From an uncultured Spirochaetales bacterium (lineage in GTDB: Bacteria; Spirochaetota; Spirochaetia; Sphaerochaetales; Sphaerochaetaceae): DNA of 64,000 bases. This document shows positions 25,308 to 33,985 of this stretch, one piece after another. The notes under the pieces are model-generated. The model made no database searches. It was not told the origin of the DNA and saw only the letters and a list, made by a program, of their open reading frames with translations. The position numbers and the translations under genes are program-made. Positions within the stretch are counted from its first letter, which is position 1, and each line of letters opens with the position of its first letter. Where the stretch lies: NCBI GenBank assembly GCA_949293595.1, contig CASFDW010000001.1, positions 248,001 through 312,000 of the forward strand, read 5' to 3'.

Positions 25308-26333
25308 TCAGCAGATCTCCCTGATCCAGCCTTCAGGAGCCTCCACCTCGCCCATCTGGATGCCGGTGAGAACCTCCCTGAGCTTCGCGCACACAGGTCC
25401 CATCTCATCCATTCCTGAAGCGAATTCGATCGTTCCGTCCGGGGTATCCACGGCACCGACGGGGGAGATGACGGCTGCCGTCCCGCAGAGCCCGCATTCC
25501 TTGAAATCCTTGAGCTCGCAATAGTCCACGGGACGCTCCTCCACCTCCAGACCCAGATAGTGCTCGGCCACATAAACGAGCGAACGTCTCGTGATCGACG
25601 GGAGTATCGTATCGCTCTTCGGGGTAACGATCCTGTTGTCCTTTGTAACGAACAGGAAGTTGGCCCCGCCCGTTTCCTCGACATGGGTCCTGGTCGCCGC
25701 ATCGAGATACATGTTCTCCGCATAGCCCTGATGCTTGGCGACATATCCGGGATAAAGGCTCATCGCATAATTGAGCCCCGCCTTGATGTGTCCGGTCCCG
25801 TGCGGGGCAGCCCTGTCGTACTGGCTGAGAAGAAGCCTGAGCGGCTTTATCCCTCCCTTGAAATACGGACCTACGGGAGTCACGAACATTCTGAACTCAT
25901 ACTCCGGTGCGGGAGCAACCCCGATGACGGGACCGCAACCGAAGAGGAACGGCCTGACATACAATGTGGCGCCGGTACCGTAGGGAGGCACCCATGCGGC
26001 ATTGGCCTTGACGACCTCGTCCAGGGCGCGGAGGAACATCTCCGTGGACACCTGCGGTATGAGGAGGCGGTCGGCGCTGTCCTGGAGCCTCTTTGCATTG
26101 AGGTCAGGCCGGAAAGTGACGATCCTGCCGTCCTTGGTGGTGTAGGCCTTGAGGCCTTCGAAACATGTCTGTGCGTACTGGAGCACGCCTGCAGACTCGC
26201 TCATGGTGCAGCTGGCGTCCTTGACAAGTCCGCCCTCATCCCAGGAGCCGTCCTTGTAATGGGCGACGAAGCGGTAATCGGTCGGCATGTATGCAAAGCT
26301 GAGCGACGACCAGTCGATATTCTTCTTTTCCAT
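25308..26333 (-). CDS. ilvE: Branched-chain amino acid aminotransferase
   Basis: 341 residues from the ATG preceded by TTGGAGG; the frame extends upstream without a better start. Fold-type IV PLP enzyme: YAQTCFEGLKAY near the N-terminus, LYVRPFLFG, the PLP lysine region in HIKAGLNYAMSL, and ETGGANFLFV. It catalyses the last step of Leu, Ile and Val synthesis or their first breakdown step. Alone on its strand with its own terminator. Confidence 0.95.
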   Translation of the reverse strand: MEKKNIDWSSLSFAYMPTDYRFVAHYKDGSWDEGGLVKDASCTMSESAGVLQYAQTCFEGLKAYTTKDGRIVTFRPDLNAKRLQDSADRLLIPQVSTEMFLRALDEVVKANAAWVPPYGTGATLYVRPFLFGCGPVIGVAPAPEYEFRMFVTPVGPYFKGGIKPLRLLLSQYDRAAPHGTGHIKAGLNYAMSLYPGYVAKHQGYAENMYLDAATRTHVEETGGANFLFVTKDNRIVTPKSDTILPSITRRSLVYVAEHYLGLEVEERPVDYCELKDFKECGLCGTAAVISPVGAVDTPDGTIEFASGMDEMGPVCAKLREVLTGIQMGEVEAPEGWIREIC

Positions 26334-26414
26334 TTCAGTTCCTCCAAGATTATGGAAAATGATAAAACTCGCAAAGGATATTTTCAATCACATCGACCCC
26401 ATGGAAAGGAAAAA

Positions 26415-26807
26415 TCAGACATATTTGCCGTCGATGAGGAACTTTCTTATCCTGTCGTCGGATCCTCCCATGTCAAGAAGCGCCAGCTCCTTTCCATCAA
26501 CCATAGCAACCGATGTATGGAAGACCGTATCCACGCCACCGGAAACGAAGATGCGAAGGCATACAAGATGGTAAAGGACGTCCTTGTTGACAAAATCGAA
26601 CGAAAGCAGCTCCTCCCCCGTCTCGACATCGGCATCCAGCTCCTCCCTCCATTCCCTTCTCAGCGTATCCCCTGCGCTCTCGCCCCACCGGTTCTTGCCT
26701 CCGGGGAACTCCCATTTGCCAGACAATGCACCGCCATGTGGCCTTTTTGCAACAAGGACCTTTCCTTCGCTAAGGAACACTCCGGCCGTGGTGATACGCT
26801 CGATCAT
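26415..26807 (-). CDS. Nudix hydrolase, MutT-like
   Basis: 130 residues. The Nudix box is visible: GGKNRWGESAGDTLRREW followed by REELDA, after SGKWEFPGGK. This is the layout of 8-oxo-dGTP diphosphatase (MutT), which cleans the nucleotide pool. Substrate is not certain. A GGGAGGTG ribosome site precedes the ATG. Confidence 0.9.
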   Translation of the reverse strand: MIERITTAGVFLSEGKVLVAKRPHGGALSGKWEFPGGKNRWGESAGDTLRREWREELDADVETGEELLSFDFVNKDVLYHLVCLRIFVSGGVDTVFHTSVAMVDGKELALLDMGGSDDRIRKFLIDGKYV

Positions 26808-26826
26808 GGAACACCTCCCTGTCTTC

Positions 26827-27231
26827 TCATATTATTACAAACGTCGGAAAAACCAGATGCAGGATTGCCACGGCAGCCATGGTCCAGGCCCTGGCCCTCC
26901 ATCCGCCTGCATCCCTGCCGCCTCTGTCAATGCCGTCCTTATCCCTCTTGTCCTCCTTTTCACCATCCATAAGGGCAAACGATGAGAAAAACAGGGCTGC
27001 GGCCACCGCAAGATCGCCAAGGAACGGCGGTCCCGGCTGGATCGGGAAAATGAGGCACAGAAGAGAAAGGACAATTCCAAAACAGAGATACAGACGGCTT
27101 CTGAACGGGCTCGCGGACAGATACAGCCTGAAATCCCGGACAGCCTTGAACGTCCCCGGTCCGGCAAGCGAGAAATAGATCAATGAAGAGAGCGCGAGAT
27201 ATGCGACCGAAAGCGGATATGCCTGCATCAT
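26827..27231 (-). CDS. Small multi-pass membrane protein of unknown function
   Basis: 134 residues from the ATG that overlaps the nnr stop (ATGATG over TGA). It has three or four hydrophobic helices, one reading LYLCFGIVLSLLCLIFPIQP. Between helices 3 and 4 lies a highly charged loop (DGEKEDKRDKDGIDRGGRD), probably cytosolic. No family recognised. Translational coupling to nnr suggests co-expression, not necessarily a shared role. Confidence 0.65.
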   Translation of the reverse strand: MMQAYPLSVAYLALSSLIYFSLAGPGTFKAVRDFRLYLSASPFRSRLYLCFGIVLSLLCLIFPIQPGPPFLGDLAVAAALFFSSFALMDGEKEDKRDKDGIDRGGRDAGGWRARAWTMAAVAILHLVFPTFVII

Positions 27232-28568
27232 CTTAGTCTTCCAACCTCCTTGACCAGCTCCAGCGAATCGTAGAACCCCAGCTTGTCCCGGCATGCGCGA
27301 CCGCATTTCTGATGCAGGATGACTCCATTAAGCGCAGCCTCCAGCACATCCTGTCCGGAAGCCAGGAAAGCACCTATGATTCCGGAAAGCACATCACCGC
27401 TGCCCGCAACCCCAAGGGATGCATTCATGCCGTCGCATATGAAACGCTTCGAGGAAAAGGCTACCTCGGTGACATGGGATTTCAGGACCACCACCGCATC
27501 GAGCGCCTCCGACACGGCAAGCGCATCCTCCTCCAGGCCCAGATTCGAGCAAAGTCTCCTGAACTCGCCTACATGCGGGGTGATGACCGCAAGGCCTGAA
27601 AAACGGTCGCCCTTCCTTATCAGCTTGATTGCATCGGCATCCAGAACCTTCTTCTTCGGCAGGAAAAAGGCATCCCTGCTCCCCTCGTCGCCCCAGCCGG
27701 GGCCAAGTACGAGGCTGTCGTAACCCTCGTCACAAAATCCACCGCACCTCACGATGGCCGGAAGATATGACGACACGGCAAGACAAGCATCCGGAGAGGT
27801 ATAAATGCTCACAAGTCCGGCCCCGGCATGAAACGCGGCCTTCGCGCTCAGCCTCGGGGCGCCGGTGTACCTGCCGCTGCCTCCGAGGACCGCCACATGG
27901 CCGCGTCTGTTCTTGAAGGATGCGTCCGGAATCCGTCCCGTGCCGTAGTCCCCGTCCTCGAGCAGCATGACATCGCTTACGACTCCATCAAGCTCCGCTT
28001 CGGGGAAACCCGGGTTCGACAGGACTATCCTTCCGCAGCACTCCCTGTTGCCGATCGTGTACTGCTCCCTCTTGAGGACAGAGAACGTGACGCACAGGTC
28101 GGCCTTGAAAAGATATGCGGATGGCACGTCCAGGCTTATCCTGTAGGCATCCATCGCATTGACCTTGTCAATGACGGACAAAACATCCCCGTCCACCGGA
28201 GGATGGAATGCACAGCCGAAAATCCCGTCCACCACGACATCGCATCCGACGACATCGGAAACGGTCTCAAGGCCTGCCTCCCGGCACCTGCTCCGGAGAC
28301 ACGAGTTCAAGGCATTGGCGGTCCCCGGGCAGAACCACAGGAATATGCGGCACATATTCTTGGCCAGGAGGGCATAGCTCAACGCGTCGGAGCCGTTGTT
28401 CCCCCGGCCCACAAGGACAAGCACGCGCTTTCCCTGTATACGATCCCTCGTGAGAGCCAGGACGTTGCCGGCCGCACGGGAAACAAGATCTGAGGAGTCC
28501 AGATGGTATCTTGCACGGAGTTCTCCGTCCAAGGCGTTTACTTTTTCCGCAGTCAAAAGAGGTAGCAT
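27228..28568 (-). CDS. nnr: Bifunctional NAD(P)H-hydrate repair enzyme (epimerase plus dehydratase)
   Basis: 446 residues. The N-terminal NnrE epimerase domain has VLVGRGNNGSDALSYALL and VVDGIFGCAF. The C-terminal NnrD dehydratase domain, ribokinase-like, has GHVAVLGGSGRYTGAPRLSA, SLVLGPGWGDEG, ITPHVGEFRRLC and LGVAGSGDVLSGIIGAFLAS. Together they restore damaged NAD(P)HX to NAD(P)H. Common in bacteria as a fused protein. Confidence 0.93.
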   Translation of the reverse strand: MLPLLTAEKVNALDGELRARYHLDSSDLVSRAAGNVLALTRDRIQGKRVLVLVGRGNNGSDALSYALLAKNMCRIFLWFCPGTANALNSCLRSRCREAGLETVSDVVGCDVVVDGIFGCAFHPPVDGDVLSVIDKVNAMDAYRISLDVPSAYLFKADLCVTFSVLKREQYTIGNRECCGRIVLSNPGFPEAELDGVVSDVMLLEDGDYGTGRIPDASFKNRRGHVAVLGGSGRYTGAPRLSAKAAFHAGAGLVSIYTSPDACLAVSSYLPAIVRCGGFCDEGYDSLVLGPGWGDEGSRDAFFLPKKKVLDADAIKLIRKGDRFSGLAVITPHVGEFRRLCSNLGLEEDALAVSEALDAVVVLKSHVTEVAFSSKRFICDGMNASLGVAGSGDVLSGIIGAFLASGQDVLEAALNGVILHQKCGRACRDKLGFYDSLELVKEVGRLR

Positions 28569-28615
28569 ATCTGAATATTAATGCCAAACAGGTGGTCTGC
28601 ACAATTATAATCGGC

Positions 28616-28644
28616 TTGACCAGCTCGTTCATTGCGTCTATTGT
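28616..28644 (+). promoter_or_regulatory. Promoter of the thiBPQ operon
   Basis: TTGACC, 17-nt spacer, TATTGT. The predicted start is at the 5' edge of the TPP aptamer. Confidence 0.65.
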
Positions 28645-28649
28645 AATCA

Positions 28650-28720
28650 TGTCTAGGGGTGGCTTTCAGCCTGAGATCATACCCGTCAACCTGATCTGGA
28701 CAATGCCAGCGTAGGGAGCG
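28650..28720 (+). promoter_or_regulatory. TPP riboswitch
   Basis: Conserved thi-box bases are present in order: GGGGTGG, CAGCCTGAGATCATACCCG, AACCTGATCTGGACAATG and CCAGCGTAGGGA. Thiamine pyrophosphate binding would turn off the transporter genes that follow. The expression platform lies between 28720 and the GGAGG of thiB. Confidence 0.95.
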
Positions 28721-28774
28721 ACAACGCGTATACTTTCATCCCCGGACAGAATCAATTTCAAGGAGGACAAAAAA

Positions 28775-29797
28775 ATGAAAAGAATTGTCTCTTTCAGCCT
28801 GGTTCTCGTCCTAGCAGTCCTTTCAATTGCGGCACAGGGTGCCAAGGAGGACGGTACAGAGGAGAGGACCCTCACGGTCTATGCCTACGACTCGTTCTAC
28901 TCGGAGTGGGGTCCGGGACCGGAGCTCATCCCGCTCTTCGAGGAGAAGACCGGCATCAAGGTGGATCTCATAGGGGCCGGGGATGCAAACGAAATGCTCA
29001 GCCGCGTCATCCTGGAGGGTGACGGATGCCCTGCCGACGTAGTCATCGGCATTACGGACGACATGGCATACAAGGCATACGATGCAAATCTTTTCGAACC
29101 GTTCGAGAGCCCGTTGCTTGAGAACATCGACGAACATCTGTTCTTCGATCCCGAGCACAGGCTCATCCCGTTCGATTACGGCGTATTCTCGTTCGTCATC
29201 GACAGCGAAAGCGGAACAAGGGTTCCGGAGAGCCTGATGGATCTCACCGATCCGTATTACAAGGACAAGGTCGTGCTGATCGATCCCAGGACGAGCTCAG
29301 TTGGCTTGGGACTTCTGATGTGGACATACAACGTGCTTGGAGACGACTATCTTTCATGGTGGGAAGGCATGAAGGACAACATGCTGACAATGGCTGACGG
29401 ATGGTCGACGGCCTACGGACTCTTCACGGAAGGCGAGGCGCCTCTGGTGATAAGCTACACCACCAGCCCGGTATACCACGTTCTCAACGGAGAAGGAACA
29501 CGTTACCAGGCGGTCATCTTTGACGAGGGCCACCAGGAAACAATAGAGGCCATGGGCATCATGAAGAACTCCAGGCACAAGGACGAGGCAAGGCAGTTCA
29601 TGGAGTTCATCCTAACGGACGGACAGGCGGACATAGCCATCCTGAACTCCATGTACCCCGTGAACAACGCCACAGAGCTTCCCGATGCCTACCAGTGGGC
29701 ACCGAAACCGGAAAAGCTCTACAAAACTGATACCAATGTCGTCGAATTTGGTTTAGATGATATGATGGATGATTGGATAGAGGTGATGACGAAATGA
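28775..29797 (+). CDS. thiB: Thiamine ABC transporter substrate-binding protein
   Basis: 340 residues. Signal peptide MKRIVSFSLVLVLAVLSIAA; mature end QGAKEDG. ThiB/TbpA motifs: LTVYAYDSFYSEWGPGPEL, ADVVIGITDDM, IPFDYGVFSFV and GWSTAYGLFTEGEAPLV. It binds thiamine (or TPP) in the periplasm. The TPP riboswitch directly upstream confirms the assignment. It overlaps thiP by 4 nt (ATGA). Confidence 0.94.
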   Translation: MKRIVSFSLVLVLAVLSIAAQGAKEDGTEERTLTVYAYDSFYSEWGPGPELIPLFEEKTGIKVDLIGAGDANEMLSRVILEGDGCPADVVIGITDDMAYKAYDANLFEPFESPLLENIDEHLFFDPEHRLIPFDYGVFSFVIDSESGTRVPESLMDLTDPYYKDKVVLIDPRTSSVGLGLLMWTYNVLGDDYLSWWEGMKDNMLTMADGWSTAYGLFTEGEAPLVISYTTSPVYHVLNGEGTRYQAVIFDEGHQETIEAMGIMKNSRHKDEARQFMEFILTDGQADIAILNSMYPVNNATELPDAYQWAPKPEKLYKTDTNVVEFGLDDMMDDWIEVMTK

Positions 29798-31440
29798 AAA
29801 CAAGGAGTGTGAAGAAATTCTATCTGGGGCTGTCCGCCCCTTCATTGGCGGTGCTGCTCCTTCTCTTTGCACTCCCGCTTTCGTTCACCCTTGCAAAAGC
29901 ATTCTCAAACAGGGCGGAGGCGGTACGGGAGGTATTCGCATCCCCATACACATACCGCCTTCTCCTGTTCACATTGGAGCAGAGCCTTCTCAGTGCCGCC
30001 GTCTCGGTGGTCATTGCCCTGCCCTTCTCATATTATTTCGCATCCTTCAGGTTCAAGGGAAGGAACACGATCCTGGCGCTCTCGGCACTGTCGTTCACGA
30101 TTCCGTCCATACTTGTCGTGCTGGGCTTCGTCATCTTCTACGGCAACAGCGGAATATTGAACAAGGCCCTGCAGAGCCTGTTCGACCTCTCGGAGCCACC
30201 GGTGAAGGTGCTCTACTCATTTTTTGCAATCATACTCGCACATGTCTACCTGAACCTTCCGGTGGCCTTCAACCTGATAACGAACGGATGGGCCGCCCTG
30301 CCATGCAACGAGGAGATGGCCTCGCTGACGTTGAGAAAAAGCAGGCGAGTCACATTTTTCAGAATCACGCTGCCAAAGCTCCGCGGTGTTATAGCGAACG
30401 CGTTCATAATAATATTCCTCTTCTGCTTCTCGTCATTCGCGATAGTGATGGTGCTCGGAGGCAACCCTGCCTATTCGACGCTTGAAAGCGAGATATACCG
30501 CAAGGCCAACATAATGCTCGACCCGGCTGGCGCGGCAGCACTCGCGCTGTTCGGCTTCCTGGTGACGGGCGCAATCCTCCTGATGACCACGACAGGCAGG
30601 AGGAGGGAGAGGATCGAAAGGGCGGAGGCGAGGAACCGAAGACTGCGCAGGAAGGATGCTGTCGTGGTCTTTTTCCTCGTGCTTCTGCTCCTCCTGTTCA
30701 TCCTGCCGCCCATGCTCTCGATATTCTACCGTTCATTCTTCACGAAAGGCGGACTGTTCAGCCTGCACGAGTGGATGAAGGTCTTCGAAAAGGGTAATTT
30801 TCTTGAAGCGATCATCAACAGCCTTGCGATAGCTACCGTTTCGGCGCTCCTTTCAACCGCGCTCTCCGAGCCGCTGGCCGTCTATTCCGCAAAGACCTCC
30901 AGCCGCATTGTCCCCCTGCTTGCGACGCTTCCCCTTGCCACAGGAAGCGTCATGCTCGGACTCGGGTATAATTTCGTTGCGGCCAGGACCGGTTCGCACG
31001 GCATGGTGGCAGGATATGTGATGATACTGGCAACCCATATGGTCATATCCCTTCCGTTCGCCCTCAGGACGATGCTTCCCGGGGCAAAGGAGATACCCGA
31101 ACGGGTGAGCCAGGCCAGCTACACCCTCGGGAAGGGACGGCTGATGACTTATCTTGGTACGGAACGGCCGCTCCTGAAGAACTACAGGAGGAAGGCCTTC
31201 ATATTCGCGTTCGCGCTCTCCCTGGGCGAGGTGAACGCCACTCTCACCCTTTCAGGAGGAAGGATAACCACCCTTCCCATTCAGATCTACAGGTTGATCG
31301 GCAGCTACAGCTACCAGGGGGCATCGGCCCTCGGAAGCGTGCTTCTGGTGCTTGCATTCATGGTTTTTTTGATCGGGGAGAACATAGGCAGGAGGAAAGA
31401 TGGAGTTTCTGGAAATAAGCAGCCTAAGAAAAAAGTATGA
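29794..31440 (+). CDS. thiP: Thiamine ABC transporter permease
   Basis: 548 residues with about 12 transmembrane helices and two permease modules, as in ThiP. Each module carries an EAA-like cytosolic loop, such as EEMASLTLRKSRRVTFFRIT, that docks on ThiQ. The start is the ATG in the ATGA overlap with thiB, with GAGGTG upstream. Inner membrane. The 3' end overlaps thiQ by 41 nt. Confidence 0.93.
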   Translation: MKTRSVKKFYLGLSAPSLAVLLLLFALPLSFTLAKAFSNRAEAVREVFASPYTYRLLLFTLEQSLLSAAVSVVIALPFSYYFASFRFKGRNTILALSALSFTIPSILVVLGFVIFYGNSGILNKALQSLFDLSEPPVKVLYSFFAIILAHVYLNLPVAFNLITNGWAALPCNEEMASLTLRKSRRVTFFRITLPKLRGVIANAFIIIFLFCFSSFAIVMVLGGNPAYSTLESEIYRKANIMLDPAGAAALALFGFLVTGAILLMTTTGRRRERIERAEARNRRLRRKDAVVVFFLVLLLLLFILPPMLSIFYRSFFTKGGLFSLHEWMKVFEKGNFLEAIINSLAIATVSALLSTALSEPLAVYSAKTSSRIVPLLATLPLATGSVMLGLGYNFVAARTGSHGMVAGYVMILATHMVISLPFALRTMLPGAKEIPERVSQASYTLGKGRLMTYLGTERPLLKNYRRKAFIFAFALSLGEVNATLTLSGGRITTLPIQIYRLIGSYSYQGASALGSVLLVLAFMVFLIGENIGRRKDGVSGNKQPKKKV

Positions 31441-32383
31441 CGATTTTCAGCTGGATGTGACGTTCAACGTCAGGGAAGGCGAATTCTTGAGCATCATAGG
31501 ACCATCGGGCAGCGGAAAGAGCACCGTGCTGGGTCTCATCACCGGGCTCGAGGAGGCCGATGAGGGGATGATCGTCCTCGACGGGGAGGATGTCTCAAAG
31601 AAAAGCATACAGGAACGCGGCATCGGACTTGTGTTCCAGGACTACTGCCTGTTCAACAACATGAACGTCGAGAAGAACATCCAGTACGGGATGGACAAGA
31701 AGCATAAAAGCTCCAAGGAGATCAGGGAGCAGACAGGACTGCTGCTGGAGTACGTGGGGCTCAGCGGTTATGAGAAGAGGAAGGTCACAACCCTTTCAGG
31801 AGGCGAGGCCCAGCGCGTGGCACTTGCGCGCAGCCTTGCAAGCGAGCCCAAGGTGCTTCTTTTGGACGAACCTCTCTCGGCACTCGACGCACCGCTGAGA
31901 AAAAGGCTGAGGACCGTGATACGCGACATACACAACAGAACCGGCATCACCATGATCTACGTCACCCACGACAGGGAGGAGGCCTTCGCCATCTCCGACC
32001 GCATCATGATCATGAGGGACGGGCACATAGTCGCCTCCGGAAGCCCCGAGGAGCTGTATACAAGGCCGAACAGCGCGTTCACCGCATCGTTCACGGGTGA
32101 CGGGACGCTGCTGCCGGCATCCCTGTTCTTCGAGGGACAGCAGGGAAGCATATTCGTGCGGCCCGAAAGCGTGATAATCTCGGACGAGGCGGTCAATCCG
32201 GAGATGAACCCGTCGTACGTCGTCATAAACAACGTGGAGATAAAGAGCGTGGAATACACAGGATCCCACTATCTGCTCTGCATGGACTACAACGGCCACT
32301 ACGTTCTCGCCCTGAGCCTCGTGAAGCCCACAAGGCAGCTCGTATCCCTTCTTATCAACAGGGAAAGCGTGACAAGACTGTGA
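31400..32383 (+). CDS. thiQ: Thiamine ABC transporter ATP-binding protein
   Basis: 327 residues. Walker A GPSGSGKSTVLGLITGL, signature LSGGEAQRVALARSL, Walker B LLLDEPLSALD, then the H-loop in VTHDREEAFA. Classical ThiQ is about 230 residues. The extra 90 here (from about residue 235, with IFVRPESVIISDE) look like the TOBE-type regulatory domain of FbpC or PotA. GGAGG precedes the ATG inside thiP. Confidence 0.92.
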   Translation: MEFLEISSLRKKYDDFQLDVTFNVREGEFLSIIGPSGSGKSTVLGLITGLEEADEGMIVLDGEDVSKKSIQERGIGLVFQDYCLFNNMNVEKNIQYGMDKKHKSSKEIREQTGLLLEYVGLSGYEKRKVTTLSGGEAQRVALARSLASEPKVLLLDEPLSALDAPLRKRLRTVIRDIHNRTGITMIYVTHDREEAFAISDRIMIMRDGHIVASGSPEELYTRPNSAFTASFTGDGTLLPASLFFEGQQGSIFVRPESVIISDEAVNPEMNPSYVVINNVEIKSVEYTGSHYLLCMDYNGHYVLALSLVKPTRQLVSLLINRESVTRL

Positions 32384-32414
32384 GTTTTGTGGATTATAAT
32401 AGTCAGGAGATCCC

Positions 32415-32939
32415 ATGAAGAAGACACTGCTCCTGATACTGATGCTGGCCTTCATACCGGCATGCGCCATGTCTGCCGGCTATGATCCGGGCCTGACGCT
32501 GCGGGCCGTACCGAAATTCTCATTTTCCGAGGGCGATGTCGCGCGCACCCAGCTCGAGATCAAGACCGACATTGACATTCTTGCGCTTCGGATTGGAAGG
32601 GGTACGGTCAGTCTGCCTCTTTCAATATCATACACATCGAAGAGCCCGGTGTACGGGGGACTCAGACTCAACAGCTATGCCTCCTTCGCGGCGGGGCTGG
32701 CCTACAGGCACCGTTTCACGAAGCTGTTCTCAATGAGGTTCTCGGCCTATGCGGCACTGAGGTATTTCAATGAAATCAATGCCGCGACAGGAATCGTCGG
32801 ACTGTCCGCATCCCCGATGATCGCCCCCCTCAGCTCCTTTGCAGTATCCATTCCTCTGGAAGTGGAGTTCAACGCCAAGCAGACCGATTTCAGCGCCGGG
32901 GTGGCGTTCTCATTCTTCTTTTCGGGAGGTACCAGATGA
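32415..32939 (+). CDS. Outer-membrane beta-barrel-like exported protein
   Basis: 174 residues. Signal peptide to about residue 20 (LLLILMLAFIPACAMSAGY). The rest alternates polar and apolar residues in about eight strands (LRLNSYASFAAGLAYRHRF, FSMRFSAYAALRYF) and ends with an aromatic strand FSAGVAFSFFF, typical of small outer-membrane barrels. A TATAAT at 32395-32400 and an AGGAGA site precede it. It overlaps the caspase-like gene by 4 nt. Function unknown. Confidence 0.7.
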   Translation: MKKTLLLILMLAFIPACAMSAGYDPGLTLRAVPKFSFSEGDVARTQLEIKTDIDILALRIGRGTVSLPLSISYTSKSPVYGGLRLNSYASFAAGLAYRHRFTKLFSMRFSAYAALRYFNEINAATGIVGLSASPMIAPLSSFAVSIPLEVEFNAKQTDFSAGVAFSFFFSGGTR

Positions 32940-33985
32940 GAAAGGAACGTATTCTTTTAACAATCGTGCTTGCCATTTTCCTCATCGCAACCTCCTGCGA
33001 GTTCTTCTACCCGGATACAAACGACAACAAGACAGTCCATATCATCACGATGGGCTTCGCCTATCCGATGCTAAAAGAAGAAAACGTGCTGGCAAACACC
33101 CTCCGCGACCAACACGGAATCACAGGGCAGCTCGTGGCGCTCGCGGAGAGCTGCGGTTACGGCTACGAGGTTCTTGAATTCAATGACGGACAATACGGCA
33201 ACGGATGGACCTACCCTGCCAAAGGCTTGGAAAAGAACATAGTCTGGGGTAAGACCCGATACAGGCACTATACCGGAGATACCCCTGCGGAAGCCGCATA
33301 CACAACGATAGCAAAGACTGGAGGACGGACCATCGCGGAGATGGTGGCTACAATAATAAATGATACCATCGAAGTCTGCAAGGACGATATCCTGATCTTC
33401 CATTATTCGGGACATGGAAACGAACACGGACTGCTGATACCTGATCAGGATGGCAGCGGGTACGAGGTTCTATCCCCCGGGATGCTGCTTGCCGCACTGG
33501 ATTCCCTAGACTGCAGGCAGATGCTCATCCTTGACTGCTGTTACAGCGGCATATTTCTGGAGGACGGAGATCTGGAAAGCACTCTGGCATACAGACCATC
33601 GGGAGAGACGGACAGGCAAACCATGGGCAATCCATTCAACACGATCGGAGAGGCATTTGCAAACGGGTTCGGGAAAAGCGGGGGTGCATCACCTCCTTCC
33701 CGATTCATCATCAGTGCGGCTTCGGACCGGCAGGAAAGTTGGGACGACGACAGGCTTGCAGCCCATGAATACGCGCCCTACTACGGCGCCTTCACGATCT
33801 GGGTGCTCGATTATCTCGGATATGATTTTGAAAACCTGTCGGGAACGTACAGGATGGACGACGGAATCCTCACGGCAGCGGAGCTGTACAACCATGCCTA
33901 CAGCCATCTGAGGGATGCGACCAGGATCACCGCCACGCCGAACATCACCGCCTCGAGGTATGATTTGGTCCTCTTCGAGCTCTAG
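32936..33985 (+). CDS. Caspase-like (peptidase C14) lipoprotein
   Basis: 349 residues. A lipoprotein signal ends IATSC, lipidated Cys21. The caspase dyad is visible: His160 in FHYSGHGNEHG and Cys202 in LILDCCYSG, with a strand before each. The downstream insert ends with FIISAASDRQESWDD, which in the family forms substrate-pocket loops. It would be a cysteine protease fixed to the outer or inner membrane facing the periplasm. It is translationally coupled to the barrel-like protein upstream. Substrates unknown. Confidence 0.85.
   Translation: MRKERILLTIVLAIFLIATSCEFFYPDTNDNKTVHIITMGFAYPMLKEENVLANTLRDQHGITGQLVALAESCGYGYEVLEFNDGQYGNGWTYPAKGLEKNIVWGKTRYRHYTGDTPAEAAYTTIAKTGGRTIAEMVATIINDTIEVCKDDILIFHYSGHGNEHGLLIPDQDGSGYEVLSPGMLLAALDSLDCRQMLILDCCYSGIFLEDGDLESTLAYRPSGETDRQTMGNPFNTIGEAFANGFGKSGGASPPSRFIISAASDRQESWDDDRLAAHEYAPYYGAFTIWVLDYLGYDFENLSGTYRMDDGILTAAELYNHAYSHLRDATRITATPNITASRYDLVLFEL

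Noticed and set aside
25560-26972. 470-codon plus-strand frame across ilvE and the Nudix gene
   Set aside because: Spans two clear minus-strand genes and shows no domain of its own.
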